Source: PLA2 sp036273915 (GTDB lineage: Bacteria > Planctomycetota > PLA2). Taken from it: a stretch of DNA of 28,723 nucleotides. Every line of letters begins with the position of its first letter. The first letter of the stretch is position 1. The position numbers were made by a program, and so were the translations under genes. Below are positions 1 through 5,857 of the stretch, one piece after another. The notes below the pieces were generated by a model. That model ran no database searches. It was given only the letters and a program-made list of their open reading frames with translations, and had not been told where the DNA came from. The stretch is taken from positions 1 through 28,723 of the forward strand of contig DASUGR010000029.1 in NCBI GenBank assembly GCA_036273915.1. Direction: 5' to 3'.

Positions 1-17
1 CCGTGGCGCCCCTCCTT

Positions 18-167
18 AGGAGTCTTGCGAGAACAAATGCGTCAAGCACCGAGGCCGAGCGAGACGGCGCGAGGCAGGGAGGGACGACGACGCGTATCCG
101 CGGAGGAGGGGCGACGCCGCATCGCGTCGTCGCAGCCGGCCGAATGTAGCAGTTGTTCTTACACGAC
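18..167 (-). repeat. Copy 1 of a ~150-166 bp structured repeat with terminal inverted repeats
   Basis: This stretch matches the reverse complement of 19268-19433 almost base for base. The end at 18-36 (AGGAGTCTTGCGAGAACAA) is a terminal inverted repeat. The other end, at about 153-167, has decayed. Compared with copy 2 it lacks about 12 bases after CGCGTATC (near 101), which removes one arm of an internal hairpin. It begins about 3 bases beyond the stop codon of the minus-strand lipoprotein gene, so it would lie in that gene's 3' untranslated RNA. It encodes no convincing protein. A MITE-like or REP-like element is the best description. Confidence 0.75.
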
Positions 168-170
168 GAC

Positions 171-392
171 TTACTTCGGGGGGGCTTCCACCGGCGGCAG
201 GTCCGAGGAGGCCGGCTCGCGCGGCGGCGGCGGCTCCTCGACCGGGAGCTTCTTCGGGGTGGGCGTCTCGTGCTTCTCCGGCTCCTTGTCGACGCCGGAG
301 TTGCGGGTCCGCGCGGCCTGCTGGTCCTTGACGCACGCGCCGAGGAGCAGGAGGCACGACAGGAACGCGGTGGCGATGCGGCGCATGTTCAT
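171..392 (-). CDS. Small proline- and glutamate-rich lipoprotein (73 aa)
   Basis: A 73-residue protein with a lipoprotein signal peptide. MNMRRIA is followed by a leucine-rich core and the lipobox LLGAC, with the acylated cysteine at residue 20. The mature part is short and disordered-looking, ending in a Pro/Glu/Lys-rich tail (PTPKKLPVEEPPPP and similar), which suggests a flexible periplasmic spacer rather than an enzyme. Its ATG overlaps the stop of the preceding gene (ATGA), so it is probably the last gene of the four-lipoprotein operon starting at 2724. I do not recognise a family. A second in-frame ATG two codons later is an alternative start. The structured repeat follows directly after the stop. 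Confidence 0.75.
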   Translation of the reverse strand: MNMRRIATAFLSCLLLLGACVKDQQAARTRNSGVDKEPEKHETPTPKKLPVEEPPPPREPASSDLPPVEAPPK

Positions 393-709
393 TTCGGCTC
401 CTCGTCTCCGGGCCTCCGCTTCCTGAGCTCGCAGTACCAGCTCTGCTGGCCGTCGATCCTCAGTTGCGATACGGGGCCCGAGAACGTGTAGTACCCGTCC
501 GCCTTGACCTCGACGTGCCCGTCCTCGTCGAACTTCTCGAAGAACTCCCCCGCCATCTGGGTGCAGAGGAGATTGCCGTCGTCGTCGTAGACGAAGACCT
601 TGGCATTCGGGACGTTGCAGTCGATCCGGTAGGTGTCGGGTTCCTTCTTCCAGTGATGGCAGCCGGCGACGAACACCGCCGCGGCTGCGAGGGGCAGCAA
701 TCGGTTCAC
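389..709 (-). CDS. Lipoprotein with a small PEGA-like beta domain (106 aa)
   Basis: A 106-residue lipoprotein with a GTG start chosen because it overlaps the stop of the upstream gene (GTGA) and leads directly into a signal peptide ending at the lipobox VAGC (Cys17). The mature domain, about residues 25-95, reads like a compact beta sandwich: a stretch around NAKVFVYDDDGN, then GHVEVKADGYYTFSG, then a Trp-Tyr-Cys strand. This resembles PEGA-type surface-layer or carbohydrate-binding folds, but the match is loose. The tail is basic and then acidic. It sits third in an operon of lipoproteins, so an envelope role is likely. The exact function is unknown. Confidence 0.75.
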   Translation of the reverse strand: MNRLLPLAAAAVFVAGCHHWKKEPDTYRIDCNVPNAKVFVYDDDGNLLCTQMAGEFFEKFDEDGHVEVKADGYYTFSGPVSQLRIDGQQSWYCELRKRRPGDEEPK

Positions 710-2127
710 GGTTTCGATTCTCCAATCTCCGGCAGATCCGCGCCGGACTCCGGGGGGCAGGAGAGGCGGTCCACGAGGATCACGCCGGGGCGGCGCTCGT
801 CGGGCCGGATCACGACCACGTACGTGTCGCGCCCCGCCGCGATCCGCACGTCGGCGGCCGCCTCGCCCCCGAACCGCACGGCGTGCACCCCCGCCGGAAG
901 CGGGAGCCGCGCCACCTGGATGTTGGCCGGCAGCGAGCTCCACGAGCGCGTGTCGGCCCGCTCGGAGGCGGTCCAGAGGAGGTTGGCGAGCGCGAAGCCG
1001 AACTCCGCGGCGTCGCCCGTGCTGTTCTTGTTCCTGCTCTTGACGGCCTCCGAGCCCGCCGTCGTGATCGTCGCCTTCACGGCCCGGCGGATGACCGCCC
1101 GGGCGAGGATCAGCGGCATCATCTTGTCGAGCTGCTGCCCGGCGACCTGGTTCACGTCGAGCAGCGTCTCGGTCGCCGCCTTCCGCCCGAAGGCGGTGAC
1201 CTCGAGCGGCGGCACGCCCTGCACCTGGACCGCGAGCACCGGCACCGGCACGTCGGTCTGCATGAGCGGGACGTAGGAGTCGGTGATGAGCGCCGCGGCG
1301 ATCTGCGCGATGCGCAGCGCGAGGTCGGTCGGCGGCGACCGCCCGGTGGCGTAGAAGGGCCCCGGGCCGGCGAGGTAGAACACGTGGAGCACGCCCTCGC
1401 CGGGCGCGGCGTAGTGCCCGTCCTTCGCGCGCTGCGCGGCCTCCTTCGCCGTCGCGAAGCCCGGCTCGTAGGCCACGCAACGATCGTACGCGCGCGCGGC
1501 GCCGTCCCGCGCACCGGTCGCCTCGAGGATCACGCCCTGGAGGTAGGCGCCGATCCCGACGCGCCGGTACTCCTCCCGAGGCTTGTAGCCGAGGTCGTCG
1601 CCGAGCGGCGAGTCGATGATCTGCTGCTGCTTCTCGCCGACCTGGAGGGCGTAGGCGTACGCGTCGCCCTCCGTCTGGCTCGAGTGCACGATCAGGTCGG
1701 CGAGGCAGAGCATCACCCGCACGAGGATGACCTCGTAGTCGGCCCCGGAGTAGGACCGCGCCATGTCGTCCGAGAGCGCCGAGGCGAAGAACTCCTTCGC
1801 CGTCTTCGACTCGTGCTCGTCGAGCTGGTCGCGCGCCTCGCGCATGAGCTCGACGGCCACCTCCGGACGGCCGAGCGCGAGCTGGGTCATCGCCTTGTCG
1901 AGCAGCAGGAGGTAGGTGTTTCCCTTGCCCGGCCTGACGTCGAGCGCGTTCGAACGAGCCACCTCCTGGGCGTCCACGCCCGTCTCCTTGGCGATGAGGC
2001 GGTCGACGGCGGCGTCGGCGCCGGCGAAGTCGCCCTGCAGGTAGCATCCCCGGAACTCCGCGAGTTTCTCCGAGTAGGACCGGCAGCCGACGACCGCCAG
2101 CCCGAGGAGCAGCAGGGCGGTCCGCAC
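706..2127 (-). CDS. COG3014-like lipoprotein with helical-repeat N-terminal half (473 aa)
   Basis: A 473-residue lipoprotein (lipobox VVGC, Cys15). After the anchor, RSYSEKLAEFRGCYLQGDFAGA starts a helical, TPR-like region of about 220 residues containing SGADYEVILVRVMLCLADL. This pattern is typical of the COG3014 lipoproteins found beside LpoB-type proteins. The C-terminal half is beta-rich, with VPVLAVQVQGVPPLEVTAFGR and a final immunoglobulin-like stretch. The start is a GTG 6 bases after the lpoB-like stop, with only a weak ribosome binding site, so the two genes are probably transcribed together. The family is thought to act in the periplasm with penicillin-binding-protein activators, but its biochemical role is not established. 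I am confident of the gene and moderately confident of the family. Confidence 0.75.
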   Translation of the reverse strand: MRTALLLLGLAVVGCRSYSEKLAEFRGCYLQGDFAGADAAVDRLIAKETGVDAQEVARSNALDVRPGKGNTYLLLLDKAMTQLALGRPEVAVELMREARDQLDEHESKTAKEFFASALSDDMARSYSGADYEVILVRVMLCLADLIVHSSQTEGDAYAYALQVGEKQQQIIDSPLGDDLGYKPREEYRRVGIGAYLQGVILEATGARDGAARAYDRCVAYEPGFATAKEAAQRAKDGHYAAPGEGVLHVFYLAGPGPFYATGRSPPTDLALRIAQIAAALITDSYVPLMQTDVPVPVLAVQVQGVPPLEVTAFGRKAATETLLDVNQVAGQQLDKMMPLILARAVIRRAVKATITTAGSEAVKSRNKNSTGDAAEFGFALANLLWTASERADTRSWSSLPANIQVARLPLPAGVHAVRFGGEAAADVRIAAGRDTYVVVIRPDERRPGVILVDRLSCPPESGADLPEIGESKP

Positions 2128-2133
2128 GATCGC

Positions 2134-2724
2134 CTACCGGTACGCCTTCCGGACCCTCGCGGTCTCCTTCTGCATCAGCCGTCCGCTCCGGGCGTCGATC
2201 AGCTCGAGCGTCAGCAGGTAGTCGCGCTGCCGCTCCTTCTCGCCCGTCGTCGAGAGCGTGGTGTAGACGGCCCACAGCAGGTAGTCCGGATCCTGTCCCT
2301 CCGCGCGCAGCACGCTCACGAACTTCTCCCGCCCGTCGTGGAGGAAAAGGTCCTCCGCGCGCATGGAGTTCACCTGGAGCCCATGCTCCACGTACCGCTG
2401 GCCGATCATGTCGTACCGCTTCGCCTGGAAGATGACGGTTTCGATGATCTGGTTCGTGGACTCGCGGATGTCGCCGAGCTCCTCCGCGCCGCGGTTCTCG
2501 ATGCCCACGAACGCGATCTTCCTCACCTCGCCCTCGGGGAACCGCGCGGCCTCGGCGGTCAGCAGCTTCCGCGTCGCCTCCTCGATGAGCGCGTTGTAGG
2601 TCTCGGCGCCTGCCGCCTTCGAGCCGACGAGGTCGCCCTCGTCGCCGCTCTTCACGCGGCCCTTCGGGCTGCCCTTGCAGCCGAAGACAAGAGTGGCGAG
2701 AAGGATCAGGGTCATCGTTCGCAT
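2134..2724 (-). CDS. lpoB: LpoB-like penicillin-binding protein activator lipoprotein
   Basis: A 196-residue lipoprotein (lipobox VFGC, Cys16). The body has the LpoB/YcfM-family pattern: KIAFVGIENRGAEELGDIRE near residues 68-87, then IFQAKRYDMIGQRYVE, LRAEGQDPDYLLWAV and a final beta-hairpin, DYLLTLELIDARSGRLMQKE. In enterobacteria LpoB is an outer-membrane lipoprotein that reaches through the periplasm and activates the peptidoglycan synthase PBP1b. Here no synthase gene is adjacent, so the partner is unknown. The ATG has a good ribosome binding site (AGGAG, about 5 bases upstream) and a promoter at 2748-2775. It is the first gene of the four-lipoprotein operon. The family call rests on motif recognition only. 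Confidence 0.78.
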   Translation of the reverse strand: MRTMTLILLATLVFGCKGSPKGRVKSGDEGDLVGSKAAGAETYNALIEEATRKLLTAEAARFPEGEVRKIAFVGIENRGAEELGDIRESTNQIIETVIFQAKRYDMIGQRYVEHGLQVNSMRAEDLFLHDGREKFVSVLRAEGQDPDYLLWAVYTTLSTTGEKERQRDYLLTLELIDARSGRLMQKETARVRKAYR

Positions 2725-2747
2725 GAGGTCTCCTGGGGTTCCGGGTC

Positions 2748-2775
2748 ACTATCGCCCAGCCCGGGGACGCGTCAA
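2748..2775 (-). promoter_or_regulatory. Sigma70-type promoter of the lipoprotein operon
   Basis: On the minus strand TTGACG (2775-2770) is followed after 16 bases by GATAGT (2753-2748). Transcription would start near 2741 and give a leader of about 17 bases containing the AGGAG ribosome binding site of the lpoB-like gene. The same spacing and nearly the same boxes occur before mcsA, which supports the reading. Confidence 0.6.
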
Positions 2776-2810
2776 GCGATCGTCGTGCCGCATCGGGACC
2801 GCGATGCCCA

Positions 2811-2824
2811 GGGGGTCCGGGGGC
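2811..2824. repeat. G-tract repeat GGGGGTCCGGGGGC (one of several copies)
   Basis: This 14-mer occurs exactly again at 4579-4592 and 7957-7970, and on the other strand at 12286-12299 within a slightly longer tract. Looser relatives with two runs of 5-8 G separated by 1-4 bases occur at many more sites (see findings). Here it lies between two minus-strand genes. Confidence 0.6.
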
Positions 2825-2831
2825 GGGACGG

Positions 2832-2849
2832 TGTCCCCGTCGAGGGACA
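2832..2849 (-). terminator. Short hairpin downstream of inositol-phosphate synthase
   Basis: TGTCCC (2832-2837) and GGGACA (2844-2849) form a perfect 6-bp stem with a 6-base loop, 27 bases after the stop of the gene at 2877. There is no T run, so it is at best a weak or Rho-assisted transcript end. Confidence 0.3.
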
Positions 2850-2876
2850 TGCGTCCCCCGGGTCCCCTGCCCGCTC

Positions 2877-4088
2877 CTACGCGGAGCGGGTCTCGGCGCC
2901 CTTCTTCGCCCGCGCGGCGTACGCGCGGAGCATCTCGAACTGGGCCGGAAACGCGTGCACGTCCACGCCGAAGGGATCCTTGAAGAAGCAGGCGAGGTGG
3001 TCGAGCGACCCCTTCTCCCCCCGCGCGCGGGAGAGCGCCGCGAGCCTCGCCAGGTCGAGCACGAGCGGCGCCGCGAGCGCCGAGTCGCACCCCTGCCACG
3101 TGAACTGCATCGACATGCGCGCGCCGAGGAACCCCTCGAAGTGGATGTAGTCGTACGCGACCTTCCAGTCGTCGAGGCTCGGCACGAAGTCGATGTGCAC
3201 GGAGCTGTGGCCCCCCTCGCCGAGGATCGCGCGGAGCGAGCGGTCCTTGCTCGAGCACTTGGCACTCCGCGCCTTGGGGTCGGTGAGCGACTGCCCGTCC
3301 GGGTTGCCGAGCATGTTGTAGCCCTCCCACGCGAGCACGCGCAGGTTCCGGAGCGCGAAGAGCGGCGCGAGCGTCGTCTTGACGAGCGTCTCGCCGGTCT
3401 TGCCGTCGCGCCCGGCGTGGACCGTGCCGCGCGCGAGCGCGAGCTCGTCGAGCGCCCGCACCGACGAGCCCGTGCTCGGCGTGAAGTTGACGTAGGCGTA
3501 GCCGGCGTCGAGCGCGGCGTACGCGTAGAGGAGCGACGGCGGGAAGACCTCCGCCCGGTCGTCGTCGAGCGCCGCGCGGAGCGCCGCGAGCGAGTCCCAC
3601 TCCGGCCGCGCCTCGGGCAGCGGCTCCGTGGTCGCGACGTTGACGACGACGACGTCCGCGAGCGCGTTCCGCTTCTGGAAGTCGCGGACGTCCTTCTGGA
3701 TCGCGGCGAAGGCGGCGCCCGGCCCCGGCTCGCGCCGCCGCGAGGGGCCGGCGATCGGGCGCACGGGCCGCGACGGGTGCCCGCCGCGCACCTCGGCCTG
3801 GGCAGCGTCGAGGTCGCCCGCGAGCGCGTCGAGCAGGCGGTCGGTGAGCACGCCCGCGCGGCGCTCGAAATCGCGCGCCGACTCCATGAGCGTGCGGCCG
3901 TTGACCTCGTGGCCGCCGAAGACCATGTCCTCGACGGGCGGCAGCGGCAGCTCGCGGAGCTCCTTCAGCTCGCTCACGAGGCCGACGCGCCCGGCGAGGC
4001 CCTTGGCGACGGCGCGGGCGCCGACGACCGTCATCATGCCCACGTTGCCGCAGGCGCCGATGAGCCACACTCCCGTCCTCGCCCTCAT
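2877..4088 (-). CDS. ino1: Myo-inositol-1-phosphate synthase
   Basis: A 403-residue NAD-dependent enzyme that converts glucose 6-phosphate to inositol 1-phosphate, the first step to inositol lipids and inositol-based solutes. It opens with a Rossmann motif, IGACGNVG (10-17). The family signature appears as YVNFTPSTGSS, then KTGETLVKTTLAP, then EGYNMLGNPDGQSL, corresponding to the SYNHLGNNDG block of other synthases, then KCSSKD and GHSSVHIDFVPSLDDWK. The ATG has a strong ribosome binding site (GAGGAG, 5 bases) and overlaps the upstream stop (ATGA), so it is cotranscribed with the membrane protein gene at 4085-4882. The residues around 130-145 are Arg/Pro-rich and look like a loop insertion. 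Family confidence is high; the exact product stereochemistry is inferred. Confidence 0.88.
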   Translation of the reverse strand: MRARTGVWLIGACGNVGMMTVVGARAVAKGLAGRVGLVSELKELRELPLPPVEDMVFGGHEVNGRTLMESARDFERRAGVLTDRLLDALAGDLDAAQAEVRGGHPSRPVRPIAGPSRRREPGPGAAFAAIQKDVRDFQKRNALADVVVVNVATTEPLPEARPEWDSLAALRAALDDDRAEVFPPSLLYAYAALDAGYAYVNFTPSTGSSVRALDELALARGTVHAGRDGKTGETLVKTTLAPLFALRNLRVLAWEGYNMLGNPDGQSLTDPKARSAKCSSKDRSLRAILGEGGHSSVHIDFVPSLDDWKVAYDYIHFEGFLGARMSMQFTWQGCDSALAAPLVLDLARLAALSRARGEKGSLDHLACFFKDPFGVDVHAFPAQFEMLRAYAARAKKGAETRSA

Positions 4089-4882
4089 CTGTTCTCCTCG
4101 AGCGCCCGCCGGTAGGCGCGCACGAACTCCTCGGTCTCGGGGTACGCGCTCGCGCGGATCATCCCCCCTCCGCGATCGGCCGCGGGCGGCCGGAGCGCCT
4201 TGAGCACCTCGGCCCCCGAAGCCCCCTCGCCTCCCTCCGCGCGGGAGAGCGCCGCCTCGGCCGCGCGCCGCTCCTCGGGCCGGCGCACCTCCCGCTCGAT
4301 CGCTTCGTGCAAGAGCTCGGCCTCCTCGCGCTTCAGCTTCTCGCCCTTTGCCAGCTTCGCGAGCGTCTCCGGATCGACCTCCGCCGCGCCCGCGTCGGCG
4401 GGCCCGGGGAGCACGACGAGCTGCGGCTCGGCCGCCGGCGCCGCTCCCTGCGCGCGCGGCAGGAGCGACGCGGCGAAGAGGAGGAAGGCGGCGAGCGGCA
4501 CGCGGGCGGCCTCGCGCGGCACCGGCGAGCGCGGGAGACGTCGCGGCAGCGGGATCTCCTCCGCGACGCGCATCGTCAGGGGGTCCGGGGGCAGGGTCGC
4601 GACCGTCGTGAACCGCTCGTGCGTATCGAGCCGGCGGTCGAGGTAGAGGGCCGCGGCCGCCGCGCCGATCGGCTTCCCGAAGAGCGCCGCGACGAGCCCC
4701 GCGAGCGCGCCGGCGGCGAGGAGCGCCCACGGCAGCAGCGGCGGGGACGCGAACGGCAGCGCGAGGAGGCCGAGCACGGCGCCCCCGAGCGCGCCCCGCG
4801 AGGCCGCCTTGAGCAGCCGGACGGCCTCGAGCCGCAGGCGCGTGCGGCGCACGAGGCGAAGGACGGCGGCGTGCGCGGTCAC
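4085..4882 (-). CDS. Membrane protein of unknown function (265 aa)
   Basis: A 265-residue protein with a basic N-terminus, hydrophobic helices at about 29-45, 50-69 and 128-143, and a long charged helical tail. Between the second and third helices is LYLDRRLDTHERFTTVATL (80-97), a pattern resembling the N-terminal part of DUF4175-like membrane proteins; this is a weak resemblance, not an identification. The tail (170-265) is rich in Glu, Arg and Ala and could form a coiled coil. The GTG start overlaps the stop of the YdjY-like gene (GTGA) with a GGAGGGG ribosome binding site, and the stop overlaps the synthase start. The three genes therefore form one translationally coupled unit. Codons 97-101 carry a copy of the G-tract repeat. 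Confidence 0.7.
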   Translation of the reverse strand: MTAHAAVLRLVRRTRLRLEAVRLLKAASRGALGGAVLGLLALPFASPPLLPWALLAAGALAGLVAALFGKPIGAAAAALYLDRRLDTHERFTTVATLPPDPLTMRVAEEIPLPRRLPRSPVPREAARVPLAAFLLFAASLLPRAQGAAPAAEPQLVVLPGPADAGAAEVDPETLAKLAKGEKLKREEAELLHEAIEREVRRPEERRAAEAALSRAEGGEGASGAEVLKALRPPAADRGGGMIRASAYPETEEFVRAYRRALEENR

Positions 4883-5742
4883 TTCCCCTCCGCCTGCTTC
4901 TTCTTCTCCGCCTCGCGCTGGCGGCGCGCCTCGAGCACCTCCTCGGGAAGCTCGAGCGGCTTGAACTCGGTCACGTTGTCGAGCGGCTCTTTCGAGAAGA
5001 GCACGGTGACGCGGGTACCGACCTCGGGTACGCGCGCGTGGATCGCCTCGTACGTGCCGTTGTCGGGCGCGCCTTCCTCGGTGTTGTCGATGAGCGCGGT
5101 CGGCGTGCTGTAGCAGGCGACGATGAGGCGGTCGACCTCGGCGCCGAACCACGGCTTGTGGTTCGGGGGACCCTCGTCGATCATCATCGAGCCCGTGTAG
5201 ACGAGCTTCCCGCGCTGCATGACGTCGACCGTGCGGTAGTTCCAGACGAGGTCCTCGATGCGCGCGCGGACGGGTTCCTGTTTCGCGTCCTGCCACTCCA
5301 CGTAGACGTGCACGACGTCGCCCTCGGGCGGGAAGGTCTCGCCCGTCTCCTCGTTCCAGCGGAAGGGCCTGCCCGCCTTGAAGCCCGCGCACAGGAGCGC
5401 GCTGTTGAGGCACGTGGCGTAGCCGCGCATGCGCTCGCCGGACGGGCGGCGCTTCGAGGTCCAGGGGCCGGGATCGAGGAGCACGATCGTCTCGTGCGCC
5501 TTCGCCGGGGAGACGTTGACGAGGTACTCGCACGGGCCGCCGCCGCGGTACGCGATCTCGCCGACCGTGCGGACGAGGTTCTCCTCCCACTGGATCCGGA
5601 AGCGCTGGCAGGTCTCCGCGAACTCCGCCGACGTGCGGAGGATCTTCGCGACGTCCACCGGCTCCGGCGGCTGTGAAGGCTTGTCGGGCTCCTGCGCGGA
5701 GCCGAGGAGGGCGAGGAGCGCGATCGCGGCCGCGGTTCTCAT
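4879..5742 (-). CDS. Secreted YdjY-like domain protein
   Basis: A 287-residue exported protein. MRTAAAIALLALLGSAQ is a short signal peptide with a likely cut after GSA. The remainder fits the YdjY-type domain seen often in planctomycete proteins: AKAHETIVLLDPGPW, a region around CLNSALLCAGFKAGRPFRW, PPEGDVVHVYVEW, a stretch with LVYTGSMMIDEG, and VACYSTPTALIDN. The domain's biochemical function is not known. The tail is lysine- and glutamate-rich. The ATG is preceded by AGGAGG at 9 bases. The gene starts the coupled group with the membrane protein and inositol-phosphate synthase, and lies 115 bases after the esterase gene. A periplasmic location follows from the signal peptide. Confidence 0.75.
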   Translation of the reverse strand: MRTAAAIALLALLGSAQEPDKPSQPPEPVDVAKILRTSAEFAETCQRFRIQWEENLVRTVGEIAYRGGGPCEYLVNVSPAKAHETIVLLDPGPWTSKRRPSGERMRGYATCLNSALLCAGFKAGRPFRWNEETGETFPPEGDVVHVYVEWQDAKQEPVRARIEDLVWNYRTVDVMQRGKLVYTGSMMIDEGPPNHKPWFGAEVDRLIVACYSTPTALIDNTEEGAPDNGTYEAIHARVPEVGTRVTVLFSKEPLDNVTEFKPLELPEEVLEARRQREAEKKKQAEGK

Positions 5743-5811
5743 CGGAAAAGGCCTCCTGCAAAGGGCGTGCGCCGCCCCATGGGGAAACGCGTGGGGATCC
5801 CTTGGGTTCGT

Positions 5812-5839
5812 TGTACAGGCCCCCGCCAGGGCCTGTACA
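5812..5839 (-). terminator. Perfect 11-bp hairpin after the esterase gene
   Basis: TGTACAGGCCC (5812-5822) pairs fully with GGGCCTGTACA (5829-5839) around the 6-base loop CCGCCA. It lies 19 bases beyond the stop of the minus-strand esterase gene and 70 bases before the YdjY-like start. No T run follows on either strand, so it may attenuate transcription or stabilise the upstream mRNA end rather than act as a classical intrinsic terminator. Confidence 0.5.
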
Positions 5840-5857
5840 CCCCGTGTCTGGACGCCT

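Noticed and set aside
2749..2850. 33-residue minus-strand reading frame with a G-rich stretch before its ATG
   Set aside because: It overlaps the promoter of the lipoprotein operon and contains the G-tract repeat; the residues follow from repeat and GC content, and no homology is recognised.
883..3150. Very long open frame on the plus strand opposite the lipoprotein genes
   Set aside because: It is antisense to well-supported genes, has Arg/Val/Leu/Asp-biased composition typical of shadow frames in GC-rich DNA, and shows no family motif.
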